From: a virus
DNA: 63,666 nucleotides
Strand: one strand, 5' to 3'
IMG/VR virus record: IMGVR_UViG_3300044814_000016
Location: 1 to 63,666 of that record
The translations under genes and the position numbers were made by a program. Shown here in pieces: positions 24,967 to 32,299 of the stretch. The notes under the pieces were generated by a model. It worked only from the letters and a program-made list of their open reading frames with translations, was not told where the DNA came from and ran no database searches. Each line of letters starts with the position of its first letter. The stretch's first letter is position 1.

Positions 24967-26928
24967 CGGGGATGCCCCCCACCGGCCGTGCGGTGTACCA
25001 GCACCATACCGCCCGTGCGGCTGACCTGTCGTGGCCCAGCGCCCGTGCCCGCTGCTGCCCGCCCACCGGCCATGCGGTGCCCCCGCCGACCACCTGCCGT
25101 GCGGTGCACCCGCCGTCACGCCCCGCAAGGCGATGAACGTCGCAGGCGGCGGCAGCAACGCGATCGCTGACCCGAGCACCGAGATCACCGCGGCCTGAGC
25201 CTTGAACGACACCGCCGTGACCGGCGTGACGGGGACCGTAGTCACCGCAGCCGCAGCCGGGGCGACGCCGACAGCCGCGTGCGGTGCGGTCACCGCCGTG
25301 GCGATCGCTGCCGCCTGCGCGGCGATGAGCTGCCCGGCGGTGACGGTCGCACCGGGAGCCACGGCAGTGACCGAGGCGGCGAGCGCAGTGAACTGCACCT
25401 GCACCTGCGCTGGCACCGCCGCCGTGCTGATCGCGGCGGCCTGAGCGGGTGCGAACGTCGGACTGGACGTGACGACGCTCGCACCGGGGTCGGCGGCGCT
25501 GATCAGGGCTGCGCTGCTGTTGACGGTGACCGCGATGCTCGGGCTGGTCACAGCGGCGGCACCTGCCGCCGATGCAGCGTTCACCGTCACTCGCGCGAGC
25601 GCTGCCGTGGCGCTCCCCAGCACCTGCGCCGCGCTCGCGTTCACGAGCACCGTGACGAGCGGCCCGGTGACGGCGGCAAGTACGGCCGCACTTCCGGCGG
25701 GGATGATCACGCTGACCTGAGCGGGCATGCCCTGCACGGCTACGGCAGCGACACCAGCGGGTGCGTTAGTAACCGAAGCTGTTGACACGGTCGCGCCTGG
25801 TGCTGCCGCCAGGATCGAGGCTGCCGCCGCCAGGATGGTCACCTGCGTCACCGCAGGTACCGAGGCGACGCTGACGGCAGCCGGAGCGGCGGCGACGCTC
25901 GCCGCTGTGAGCAGCGCCGGTCCCGTCGAGGCGACGGCGACGGCAGCGGGTACGGCGAGAGCGCTGACAGCAGTCGTCACTGTCGCGCCGCTGACCGCTG
26001 TCAGCACCTGCGCGGGTGCGGCGGGGATGGTCACCGCTGCGCTCGTGATCACGCTGGCGCTGCTGACAGCGGCGGGCTGCGCGTTGACCGTGACCGCAAC
26101 CGACGCGTTCGCAGCGGCTACATCCGCCTCAACAGGGCCGGCAGGCGCGTTAACCGGGGTGACCGCGCTGGCCTGCGGGAGACCGTACGACTGCCCGTAA
26201 CGGCGGAACGCCATCGGGGACTGGCGACCAGGCGGGATCAACTGCTCCGAGTCGGTCGGCTCATTGCCGCCAGCAGCGGGGACAGTGGCGGTGTAGATCG
26301 TGACGTTAGCGGCGGTGAACGCTGACACGGTGCTGACGCGCTTCGTCCAGGTCAGCGCCCCGCCCGTGTTGCTGATGGTAAAGTTCGCCGCTGATGTTCC
26401 GACGTTGCCGTCCTCGCAGTAGACGGCAACGAGGACACTGCCCGCTGGTGGGGTAAACGCCGCTGTCGTCGCAGAAGCGGGGGTATTCACCGCCCCGGTG
26501 GTGCCGACCGCAGCCGGGGTAGAACCGTCGAGGACCGGGGTGCTGCCGCCTACGGACTCGATCTCGTACGCCGCAAGGCAGTTGCTGCCTACTGTTCCGC
26601 CAGCAGTCGCGCCGACCGTAACAGGTGTCCCGCTAGTCACGGTGCCGGAGTAGTGACCCTGCCAGCCTTCCCAGCCGTTAGTCCCGTCAGTATCGGTGTT
26701 ATACGCGGTGTTGTTCGCCGCGAGCGTGTACGCCGTGTTGATGGCACCATTCGCCATCCCCGCGATGATCAGCGAGTTAGTGGCGTTAGGGGTGAAGCTC
26801 AGGCTGTAGACGCCGTTGTTCTGGGCGCTGTTACCGCCTGCCTCAACGGCGGCGGTGAGGACCGCGACGTACAGGCTTGAACCGTCAGCGGTACCAACCG
26901 TGTCGGTGCAGGTGACGGTGTAAGCCAC
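24955..26928 (-). CDS. Ala/Val-rich repeat protein with C-terminal PHGRW repeats
   Basis: 657 residues. Residues 1-230 are a beta domain (N-x-L-I-I-A-G-x strand, GTVGSNCLAAYE, a CEDGNVGT turn), like surface or fibre domains. From about 250 to 600 the sequence is almost only Ala, Val, Thr, Ser, Pro in irregular repeats near 20 residues (units like APA-x-V-x-V-x-x-x-AA-x-V-x-x-A). The last 55 residues contain PHGRW or variants six times (GAPHGRW, SGHGRW, QPHGRY, PPHG). No family recognised for the repeats. Context points to an elongated virion appendage. Confidence 0.82.
   Translation of the reverse strand: MAYTVTCTDTVGTADGSSLYVAVLTAAVEAGGNSAQNNGVYSLSFTPNATNSLIIAGMANGAINTAYTLAANNTAYNTDTDGTNGWEGWQGHYSGTVTSGTPVTVGATAGGTVGSNCLAAYEIESVGGSTPVLDGSTPAAVGTTGAVNTPASATTAAFTPPAGSVLVAVYCEDGNVGTSAANFTISNTGGALTWTKRVSTVSAFTAANVTIYTATVPAAGGNEPTDSEQLIPPGRQSPMAFRRYGQSYGLPQASAVTPVNAPAGPVEADVAAANASVAVTVNAQPAAVSSASVITSAAVTIPAAPAQVLTAVSGATVTTAVSALAVPAAVAVASTGPALLTAASVAAAPAAVSVASVPAVTQVTILAAAASILAAAPGATVSTASVTNAPAGVAAVAVQGMPAQVSVIIPAGSAAVLAAVTGPLVTVLVNASAAQVLGSATAALARVTVNAASAAGAAAVTSPSIAVTVNSSAALISAADPGASVVTSSPTFAPAQAAAISTAAVPAQVQVQFTALAASVTAVAPGATVTAGQLIAAQAAAIATAVTAPHAAVGVAPAAAAVTTVPVTPVTAVSFKAQAAVISVLGSAIALLPPPATFIALRGVTAGAPHGRWSAGAPHGRWAGSSGHGRWATTGQPHGRYGAGTPHGRWGASPPHG
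24960..25110 (-). repeat. PHGRW codon repeats
   Basis: Six units containing CCGCACGGC or CCGCATGGC followed by CGGTGG/CGCTGG/CGGTAT, spaced 21-30 bases. They encode the C-terminal PHGRW/HGRY motifs. An inverted seventh copy lies just after the stop codon. Confidence 0.75.
25200..26120 (-). repeat. Degenerate Ala/Val-coding repeats
   Basis: Coding-sequence repeats inside the 657-residue protein, roughly one unit per 60 bases, each encoding alternating Val/Ala strands with a Pro-Ala turn. Units are diverged but the period is visible from recurring GCGGCG/GTCAC blocks. Confidence 0.6.
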
Positions 26929-26957
26929 GGCTCACCTCCCTCCAGGCGAGGGGGAGG

Positions 26958-27542
26958 CTAGCTAAGCTGCTCGACGGTGAAACGGTTGCACTGGAAGCTG
27001 CCGAACGCGGCGGACAGCGTCGCGCGCAGCCCGATCGCGGTCGGTGTCGTGTACGTGTTGAACGCCGTGACGAGCCACGGCAGGGGAGCAGACACGGTGT
27101 TCGCCGTGATCAGCGCCGGGGTCACCGTGTCCTGCATGATCAGCATCCCGTCAGCCACGAGGGTGTTACCCGTCGAGCCGAGCGCAGTGCACACGACGTC
27201 GCACTCAAGCCGCCATGCGAGCGTCGTCAGGGTCGTCGCACCGAGGACGATCGCCGCTGTCGTGCACAACGGCGTCGCGAGCGTACCGGACACGCCGATC
27301 GACGGGATCACCGTCAGGCTCGTCGTCGTGCCACCGGATGCCATGACACCGCGTGCCCTGATCCGCAGATGCATGTTCGGGTACCACTGCAACCCGTTCG
27401 GCTGGCCGGGGAGGACGAAGTCCTGCGCGGTCGGTGCCTGCGGGCTGACCGTCGCTGTCGTCGCCGTGCTCAGCGCTACACCCTGCGCCGTCTGCCACGG
27501 TGCCCCGCTGTTGAGCAGTACCGCCCATTCCTGCTTTGGCAT
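26958..27542 (-). CDS. Appendage-type structural protein
   Basis: 194 residues, all-beta and Thr/Ala/Gly-rich; an LRIRARGV strand, a Gly/Thr loop, then AWRLECDVV, a pattern shared with the tail protein at 953-1663. No signal peptide or membrane span. It forms a cluster with the repeat protein and the 27552 gene, probably encoding a head or tail appendage. Function inferred. Confidence 0.68.
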   Translation of the reverse strand: MPKQEWAVLLNSGAPWQTAQGVALSTATTATVSPQAPTAQDFVLPGQPNGLQWYPNMHLRIRARGVMASGGTTTSLTVIPSIGVSGTLATPLCTTAAIVLGATTLTTLAWRLECDVVCTALGSTGNTLVADGMLIMQDTVTPALITANTVSAPLPWLVTAFNTYTTPTAIGLRATLSAAFGSFQCNRFTVEQLS

Positions 27543-27551
27543 GTCAGCGCC

Positions 27552-28094
27552 TCACGTGTTCGACAGCTTGAACACGCCGGACGGGTCCCACACGACCGTG
27601 AACGTCCCGGCGGTGACACCCTGCGTACCACCGAAGTAGTTGAAGCACAGACCCTGCTTCGCGACCGTCCCCGCCGTGATCGTGCTGTCATACACGAGCG
27701 CACCGAACGCCGCGGTGATCGTCACGTTGGAGCCTGAGCCGGTGTTCGCAGCGGTGAAGCTGATCACGCTCGGGGTGGACGCGCCGCCTGCGGTGGTGAT
27801 GCTGACTGCTTTCGTGCCGAGCGCGAGCCCGCCCGCTGGCCAGTTCGCGCCGAGGGTGTCGATGACCTCGTTGCCGGTCACCCAGACACCCGTGTTGTAC
27901 CCGGTTGACCCGACTGCCGCGCTCGCGTCCGGTGTCGTCGTGTTGTTGAACAGGGCCGCGTTGATCGTGTCCGCCGCGAGGCTCGCGAACCCCGTCGCAG
28001 CGGAGCCGCCTGCCCCGGCGAAACCGCGTGTCAGCGGCGACAGGAGCGCCTGCGTGAACACCCGGCTATTCGGTGAGTTCGTCGTCCAGCTCAT
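27552..28094 (-). CDS. Structural-type beta protein
   Basis: 180 residues. After a short N-terminal leader (SWTTNSPNSRVFTQALLSPL) the sequence is Gly/Thr/Ala-rich beta with NAALFNNTTTPD, WVTGNEVIDT and a final strand GTFTVVWDPSG. This composition is common in small phage head/tail surface proteins. It shares an operon with 26958 and 24955. Confidence 0.68.
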   Translation of the reverse strand: MSWTTNSPNSRVFTQALLSPLTRGFAGAGGSAATGFASLAADTINAALFNNTTTPDASAAVGSTGYNTGVWVTGNEVIDTLGANWPAGGLALGTKAVSITTAGGASTPSVISFTAANTGSGSNVTITAAFGALVYDSTITAGTVAKQGLCFNYFGGTQGVTAGTFTVVWDPSGVFKLSNT

Positions 28095-28097
28095 GAC

Positions 28098-28415
28098 TCA
28101 GCTCCCTGTCCCGGTGACCGCGTAACCCGCGAACACAGCCGCGTCGTTCGACCCGTCTGCCCGCTCAGTCACCACAGCCATGTACGGCCTGCCGTTGTCG
28201 CCCTTGCGCTGCTGCTCACGCCCGAGGTAGTCACCGCGCTCAACGGCGTACACCTTGCAGTCCACGCCCACGGGCACCATCGGCGCGCTGAGCATATGCA
28301 GCGACGGGCACGTGTGCATGCGAGCGGCGTTCGGCGGCATCGGCCGCGTACGGTCCTCGGCGTGGCAGTTCGGGCAGTGCCAGTCCTGCCAAGCGTCGAG
28401 GATGAACAGGCTCAC
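28098..28415 (-). CDS. Zinc-ribbon-like small protein
   Basis: 105 residues from a GTG overlapping the upstream TGA. The N-terminus has WHCPNCHAEDRTRP and, 18 residues on, MHTCPSLHML, giving Cys/His spacing suited to one zinc ion. The C-terminal half is a small beta domain ending in a tyrosine strand. Found between virion genes; possibly a virion-associated metal-binding protein. Confidence 0.7.
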   Translation of the reverse strand: MSLFILDAWQDWHCPNCHAEDRTRPMPPNAARMHTCPSLHMLSAPMVPVGVDCKVYAVERGDYLGREQQRKGDNGRPYMAVVTERADGSNDAAVFAGYAVTGTGS

Positions 28416-28735
28416 CCGGCACCACCAGAGGGCGGTGCGTGCGAGCCGATCCCGGCGGCCTGCGCGTGAGCGAACGTGCCGTTGACGCGCAGCACGTCAG
28501 CGGCACCGGGGGTGACCAGCTTCGAGGCCAGTTGGTCAGCGAGTTCCGTGAAGATCCTCGCCCAGTCACGGGCGTCAGCCTCACCCATCAGCGCGGTCAG
28601 CGTCGTCGTGTTGCTGCGGAACGTCGCGACACCGACCTTGCCCGCTGACGTGTCGAGTGACCCGGTCTCAAGGCTCACGGGGGTGGAGGCTAGCAGCGGG
28701 TTGTTCGGGTCGAGGAACGGTGCCTGCGGTGTCAA
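28412..28735 (-). CDS. Small protein, paralogue of the 61700 gene
   Basis: 107 residues. A central block TGSLDTSAGKVG..TFRSNTTTLTALMGEADARDWARIF matches TGEQKLTATIRTASTTLTVFLDKLEADAWGRQL of the gene at 61700-61981, so the two are distant paralogues. Pattern: a beta hairpin followed by an amphipathic helix. Function unknown; it heads the appendage operon. Confidence 0.68.
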   Translation of the reverse strand: MTPQAPFLDPNNPLLASTPVSLETGSLDTSAGKVGVATFRSNTTTLTALMGEADARDWARIFTELADQLASKLVTPGAADVLRVNGTFAHAQAAGIGSHAPPSGGAG

Positions 28736-28804
28736 GGTGTCTCCCGTTGGTCGGTCGGGTTGTCACCTTGAGGGTACGCCCGTCATGAGGGACGCGGTAT
28801 CAGG

Positions 28805-28876
28805 CAGCGCCAGCGGGATTCGAACCCGCCCCGTCCGGTACAGCCCGGCCGTGTCCGTCCTCTACACCATGGCGCT
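28805..28876 (-). tRNA. tRNA-like element with abnormal anticodon arm
   Basis: 72 bases. The acceptor is a perfect 7 bp (AGCGCCA/TGGCGCT) with G discriminator; the D stem is 4 bp (GTGT/ACAC) with GG in its loop; the T arm is a perfect 5 bp (GCGGG/CCCGC) with loop TTCGAAT. The anticodon arm has only a 4-bp CCGG stem and a 6-base GCTGTA loop, one base short and lacking U33 in the usual place, so identity is uncertain (the D arm and discriminator resemble tRNA-Gln; CTG is in the loop). The 3' bases are CCT, not CCA. Confidence 0.6.
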
Positions 28877-28933
28877 TGACCGTTCCCTCGCCCCGGTGCC
28901 TGCCAGGGGCGAGGGAACGGCAGGGGAGACAGC

Positions 28934-28980
28934 AGCCCCTCGAACCGCCGGCCGTCACCCGTCTCTACACTGCCACTCGC
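28934..28980 (-). pseudogene. Possible tRNA remnant
   Basis: Just upstream (leftward sense) of the tRNA-like element. It repeats its landmarks in order, GTGTAGAGACGG, ACGGCCGG and GGTTCGA, but lacks the anticodon arm and a proper acceptor. It looks like a decayed tRNA or partial duplicate. Alternatively a coincidence of short GC-rich words. Confidence 0.3.
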
Positions 28981-29213
28981 TACCCGCGCCTGTCACGGGC
29001 TGCGGTGCGCTGGCGCAGGGGCGGGGCCATCATCGCGACGACGCGCTGCATCACCTGCGGCATGATCGTGATCCCCGGCGGGCCAGCCGGTGAGCGCCTG
29101 CGACCCGTGACCGTGCCCCGCGGCGAGTTCCCCATCCGGTTGCGGACGTGACCGTTCCACTCACCTCTCGGGCGCGTCAGCTTGCCCCCGTGCCACTCAC
29201 GGACCCTCGCCAT
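28980..29213 (-). CDS. Putative small basic protein
   Basis: 77 residues from ATG at 29213, very Arg-rich (WHGGKLTRPRG, GRRRSPAGPPG) with Met/Val/Ala at the C-terminus. Third positions are strongly GC-biased like the neighbours. No homologue recognised and no strong ribosome site, so it may be spurious. Confidence 0.4.
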   Translation of the reverse strand: MARVREWHGGKLTRPRGEWNGHVRNRMGNSPRGTVTGRRRSPAGPPGITIMPQVMQRVVAMMAPPLRQRTAARDRRG

Positions 29214-29251
29214 GCTGCTCACCACAGACCGCCTCCGCTCGGTTGACCTGC

Positions 29252-29288
29252 TCGATATCAGCTAAACCACCGGACTAGCTGATATCGA
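29252..29288. promoter_or_regulatory. Perfect 13-bp inverted repeat
   Basis: TCGATATCAGCTA, an 11-base spacer (AACCACCGGAC), then the exact reverse complement TAGCTGATATCGA. AT-richer than its surroundings and in a short noncoding gap next to the tRNA-like element. It could be an operator, a recombination site or a hairpin; there is no U-tract. Confidence 0.6.
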
Positions 29289-29331
29289 CGCTCACGGCAT
29301 CCAGCGTGAACCACGTCATCTCACATGGGCG

Positions 29332-29619
29332 CTAGGGTACAGGGCGGTTAGCCGCCGCGTCCGCGTCGAACGTGGGGTCAGTCGAGCTAGCGTACGGCCC
29401 GGCCTGCGAGCAGTCGCAAACCTGGCACGTGTACTCGCGTACCCGGTTCGTGATGACCGGGGCACCGCACTGCCAGCAGGTCAGGTGCAGGTGCCTCACG
29501 ACCTGCTTCACCGTGGGGGACGTCCACGCTGTCGGGGCACCCTCGCAGTCACGCTCGCACCAGTCAGGCTCAGGCGGGGGCTTCCACGGTCGCGGCGGCG
29601 GGACGCGCGGTCCTGGCAT
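29332..29619 (-). CDS. Zinc-finger-like small protein
   Basis: 95 residues. CERDC near residue 22, then CWQCGAP and CQVCDC about 20 residues apart, a zinc-ribbon pattern. The N-terminus is Pro-rich, the C-terminus acidic. The ATG overlaps the upstream stop (TGATG). Confidence 0.7.
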   Translation of the reverse strand: MPGPRVPPPRPWKPPPEPDWCERDCEGAPTAWTSPTVKQVVRHLHLTCWQCGAPVITNRVREYTCQVCDCSQAGPYASSTDPTFDADAAANRPVP

Positions 29620-29777
29620 CAGCCCTCACCACTCAGGATCACCTGCTCGGCGCGGCGCATCCACGCCTCAGCCATGCACCACGAGTAGGCGGCCTGCTGC
29701 GGTACCGGCGTGACCATCGCGAGGGCCACGTGCCGCATGACGTAGACCATGATCGCGTCAACCTCCCGGCTGCTCAT
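29619..29777 (-). CDS. Small helical protein (52 aa)
   Basis: 52 residues, ATG AGC AGC start; its TGA overlaps the next ATG. Contains AIMVYVMRHVALAMVTP and AYSWCMAEAWMRRAEQVIL, two amphipathic helices. Good codon bias and coupled translation support it. Confidence 0.6.
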   Translation of the reverse strand: MSSREVDAIMVYVMRHVALAMVTPVPQQAAYSWCMAEAWMRRAEQVILSGEG

Positions 29778-29964
29778 TGCCGAACCGCTTCCTGAACAGC
29801 AGCCGGTAGACGGGGCCGACCCGGCGCCAGCCCGCGTAAGCCGGGTTGCCTGGATGCACCGACCGCCACAGCCGCCCGCAGTCGCACCGGACGATGACGC
29901 CCGGCCTGTCGGGCTCGCTCAGGTAGTCACGCGGGCAACTGTGCGGGTGGTAGATCTCAGCCAT
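29758..29964 (-). CDS. Small Cys-containing protein
   Basis: About 68 residues (ATG 29964; a GTG six bases upstream is the alternative). Contains HSCPRDYL and RCDCGRLWRSVHPG, a possible zinc site, then a basic C-terminus. Overlaps both neighbours, so part of the microgene operon. Function unknown. Confidence 0.62.
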   Translation of the reverse strand: MAEIYHPHSCPRDYLSEPDRPGVIVRCDCGRLWRSVHPGNPAYAGWRRVGPVYRLLFRKRFGNEQPGG

Positions 29965-30160
29965 CCACACGGCGTACCTCCTTGAGTTCCTTGAGGCAGA
30001 CGGTGCTGCGCTCGCCTGCTAGGAACGGGGCGATAGCGAGCCACTTGACTACCAGGTCGCAGTCCAAGGCGGTATGCCCGACGACTTCCGCCGGGTACGG
30101 AACTCCGTGGTGGCTTATGAGGTGGACTCGTTCACCCACCTGGTAGTCAGCCGCGTTCAC
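29957..30160 (-). CDS. Hypothetical small protein
   Basis: 67 residues from GTG at 30160 with GGAGG seven bases upstream; this start is preferred to the GTG at 30181. Begins MNAADYQVGERVHLISHHG and looks like a small beta-barrel (SH3/KOW-like strand order), which is inference. Confidence 0.62.
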   Translation of the reverse strand: MNAADYQVGERVHLISHHGVPYPAEVVGHTALDCDLVVKWLAIAPFLAGERSTVCLKELKEVRRVDG

Positions 30161-30386
30161 GGGGTACCTCCACGATGTCACCCATCACGAACAGGGGCGG
30201 CAGTTGCGTGATGTGCAGGTACAGGCCGTCGTCATGCGGGGCGATCATCAGGCTCTCCGGGTGGTCAGCCAGGTCAGCGGCGGTCAGGTGCACGTCACCG
30301 CCGCAGCGGCGCACCAGCGCCGTGATGATGCGGATCGCGCCGCTGCGCTCCCGGCCCAGAGCCGCTATCTCCGTCATGTCAATCAT
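30147..30386 (-). CDS. Hypothetical small protein
   Basis: 79 residues, N-terminal helix (TEIAALGRERSGAIRIITALVRRC) followed by short strands (LMIAPHDDGLYLHI). Overlaps neighbours at both ends. No family recognised. Confidence 0.62.
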   Translation of the reverse strand: MIDMTEIAALGRERSGAIRIITALVRRCGGDVHLTAADLADHPESLMIAPHDDGLYLHITQLPPLFVMGDIVEVPRERG

Positions 30387-30604
30387 TCCGGTTCACGTCC
30401 CTTGCGATCTGTCCCGTACCTGGTGTTCAGGTACGCGTCCCACGACGCGCGGTACGCCTGGACCGAGGCCCACGCGACGTGGAACGCCACGCGGCCGGGT
30501 TTCATCTGGCCGAGGGCCGTCTTGCGGTTCCTCGACTGGGCGATGACCTTGCGGGCCGCTTTCGCCGCCGCGCGCATCGCCTGCTCCTCCGGGCTGTCAG
30601 TCAT
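30383..30604 (-). CDS. Small basic helical protein
   Basis: 73 residues, Ala/Arg/Lys-rich with AMRAAAKAARKVIAQSRNRK, then an aromatic segment (FHVAWASVQAYRASWDAYL). Start overlaps the upstream stop region (TGAATG). Possibly nucleic-acid binding; unknown. Confidence 0.62.
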   Translation of the reverse strand: MTDSPEEQAMRAAAKAARKVIAQSRNRKTALGQMKPGRVAFHVAWASVQAYRASWDAYLNTRYGTDRKGREPE

Positions 30605-30721
30605 TCAGTTCACGTCCCTTGCGATGATCTCGTCGGTTGTCCACACACGACAACGGCACTCCCACCAGCACATCGCGAAGCTGTAGCGGACACGCCAGAG
30701 GCAACGAGGGCAGAACATCAT
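30605..30721 (-). CDS. Cys/Trp-rich microprotein (38 aa)
   Basis: 38 residues starting MMFCPRCLWRVRY, with five Cys (CPRC, CWWECRC) suited to metal binding. The ATGATG overlaps the upstream stop and the TGA is followed at once by the next ATG. Confidence 0.55.
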   Translation of the reverse strand: MMFCPRCLWRVRYSFAMCWWECRCRVWTTDEIIARDVN

Positions 30722-30804
30722 CCCGCCCCCAGCAGCCAGGTCAGCGCGTACAGCAGCACCGCACCCGCAGCGCAGCCGAGCAGGAACGCGTCACCCCGGT
30801 TCAC
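30718..30804 (-). CDS. Single-span membrane microprotein (28 aa)
   Basis: 28 residues from a GTG overlapping the upstream TGA (GTGA). VNRGDAFLLG, then a hydrophobic stretch to LTWLLGAG. The stop lies inside the following ATGATG. Both-end coupling supports it. Confidence 0.5.
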   Translation of the reverse strand: MNRGDAFLLGCAAGAVLLYALTWLLGAG

Positions 30805-31028
30805 CCGCCGCCGCCGTTGAATACCTGCTCACGCGGGTGTGAGCACAGCGGGTCGAGGCAGCAGTACCAGCCCGGTGCGGGCAGCGGCATACCGGGCCAT
30901 GCACCCCACATCATCGGCCCGACACGCGCAGCGCACGCTACCCCGTCACAGCAGGCCAGCATGCCGGTCATGACCGCGTGCAGCCGTTCCGGCGGCTGCT
31001 CGTGATTGCACCAGGCGCAGCGCGTCAT
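30801..31028 (-). CDS. Cys-rich small protein
   Basis: 75 residues with CAWC, CCDGVACA and WYCCLDPLCSH, nine Cys overall, consistent with two zinc sites. Ends in a Gly4 tail. Immediately downstream of the small terminase gene. Confidence 0.68.
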   Translation of the reverse strand: MTRCAWCNHEQPPERLHAVMTGMLACCDGVACAARVGPMMWGAWPGMPLPAPGWYCCLDPLCSHPREQVFNGGGG

Positions 31029-31957
31029 CCCGCGTCCAGCTCCCTCAGGCGCTGCGGTACCACCACCGGGATACGCGGGTCATCAGCAGGGATGCCGAAG
31101 TCACCGAGAAGCGCCATGATGAACCGCTGAAGGTTCTGCGCCTGCTGCACCTGCAAGTCAACGAGGCGTTCCGCGACGTTCGCCCGCAGTGCGGCTTCGC
31201 AGTTCGACTGGAGCACCGCCTCACGAGACTGGCGGATCTGCTGCCACATGCTCGTGCGGGCACCGTAGGTTGTCTTCCGCCCGGTCACGTCGTCGTCAGT
31301 CTCCGTGAGCCTGCCCCACACCAGCTCGTCCCGCTCCAGGGACGCGCACGTCACGTCGAGTCGAGCGACTTCACCGGCGAGGACGCGGACGCGCCACAGC
31401 AGCGCCTGAGCGGGGCCGATGTCGAGCGGTTCACCCGCGATCGGGTTGTTGCGCTGCTCGACGGCAACGAGGTGCTTGAGCTTCCCGCCGCGCCCCTGGT
31501 GCATGCGGCAGGTGGCGGTGCCCTCCATGACCGGGCCGTGACAGCGGGAGCCGTCGCGGTTGAAGCACTTGCCGTGCCACTGGTTGTGACCTGCGCAGTA
31601 CCAGGTGCCGGGCAATCGTATAGGTTCTGTTGGTCGTATACGACCCTGATCGCTGCTCCCTGCCCGGTTGAGGCGGAATGTCTTGTCGAACGCGGCAATC
31701 GTCAGGGCTGCCTGTTTCGCGATCTCAAGGGCGGGGTTCGCTACCGGGCGTCCCTCACGGTCGATGAGGATGTCGGTTTGGCTGAGGAGCTCGGCTGCTC
31801 GCTGCTGTGCCTGCACTGCTGAGACGTAGGCGGTGAGGCTGTTGGGGTCTACTCGGGCTCGTGTGCCTGCGGCGAGTAGCTGGGTGAGGGTGTCACGCCA
31901 GATGCGCTTGCCGGCGTCGTTGAGGTAGTCGGGTGGTGTGAGGTCCCGGTCAGTCAT
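31025..31957 (-). CDS. terS: Small terminase (P27-like) with zinc-finger insert
   Basis: 310 residues. Residues 1-120 follow the P27 small-terminase pattern (LTPPDYLNDAGKRIWRDTL, then YVSAVQAQQRAAELL, IDREGRPVANPALEIAKQAALTIAAFDKTFRLN). About 125-170 is a Cys/His insert (WYCAGHNQWHGKCF, RCHGPV, TCRMHQGRGG) like a zinc knuckle. The rest is helical. P27 proteins recognise packaging sites and load the large subunit. Longer than usual and 8 kb from the large subunit. Confidence 0.85.
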   Translation of the reverse strand: MTDRDLTPPDYLNDAGKRIWRDTLTQLLAAGTRARVDPNSLTAYVSAVQAQQRAAELLSQTDILIDREGRPVANPALEIAKQAALTIAAFDKTFRLNRAGSSDQGRIRPTEPIRLPGTWYCAGHNQWHGKCFNRDGSRCHGPVMEGTATCRMHQGRGGKLKHLVAVEQRNNPIAGEPLDIGPAQALLWRVRVLAGEVARLDVTCASLERDELVWGRLTETDDDVTGRKTTYGARTSMWQQIRQSREAVLQSNCEAALRANVAERLVDLQVQQAQNLQRFIMALLGDFGIPADDPRIPVVVPQRLRELDAG

Positions 31958-32051
31958 GGTGTCCCCTGTCGAGCATGAACGCGAATATGCAGCAGAGACC
32001 GATGATGCTGCCGATCGCGAACGCTGCGATGAGGATCAGGGCGAGGGTCAT
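31950..32051 (-). CDS. Single-span membrane microprotein (33 aa)
   Basis: 33 residues from an ATG overlapping the upstream TGA (ATGA). MTLALILIAAFAIGSIIG..CIFAFMLDRG is one long hydrophobic span. Its stop overlaps the terminase start by eight bases. Confidence 0.55.
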   Translation of the reverse strand: MTLALILIAAFAIGSIIGLCCIFAFMLDRGHHD

Positions 32052-32299
32052 ATCGGGTATTCCCATCTGATGGTGACGTGAGTGCCGCACCAGCCGCACC
32101 AGCCGTCTCCGGCGTAGAACTCGTCACGGTGCGCCTGGCAGACGTTGCCCGTGGGTGCGTACCTGCAGAGAGGGCAGTCGAATGCCATGCGCCAGGCGGC
32201 GAGGCGGCCGCAGTTCGGGTCACCGGGGAGGCGGACCTGGCACGCGGCGTCGCCGTCGAGGAGTTCGTCGATGACGTCGAGGTCTGTGCTGGTGCTCAT
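32048..32299 (-). CDS. Zinc-ribbon-like protein
   Basis: 83 residues. CQVRLPGDPNC, CPLCRYAPTGNVCQAH and WCGWCGTH give two possible metal sites; the pattern resembles small actinobacterial zinc-binding proteins. Coupled to both neighbours. Confidence 0.7.
   Translation of the reverse strand: MSTSTDLDVIDELLDGDAACQVRLPGDPNCGRLAAWRMAFDCPLCRYAPTGNVCQAHRDEFYAGDGWCGWCGTHVTIRWEYPI

Noticed and set aside
25202-26200. Rightward Ala/Thr-rich open frames
   Set aside because: Mirror of the repeat protein: Ala/Val/Thr codons read antisense also give Ala/Thr-rich frames.
28876-29151. 91-residue rightward open frame with CxxC
   Set aside because: Overlaps the tRNA-like element and runs against the direction of all neighbours; no ribosome site.
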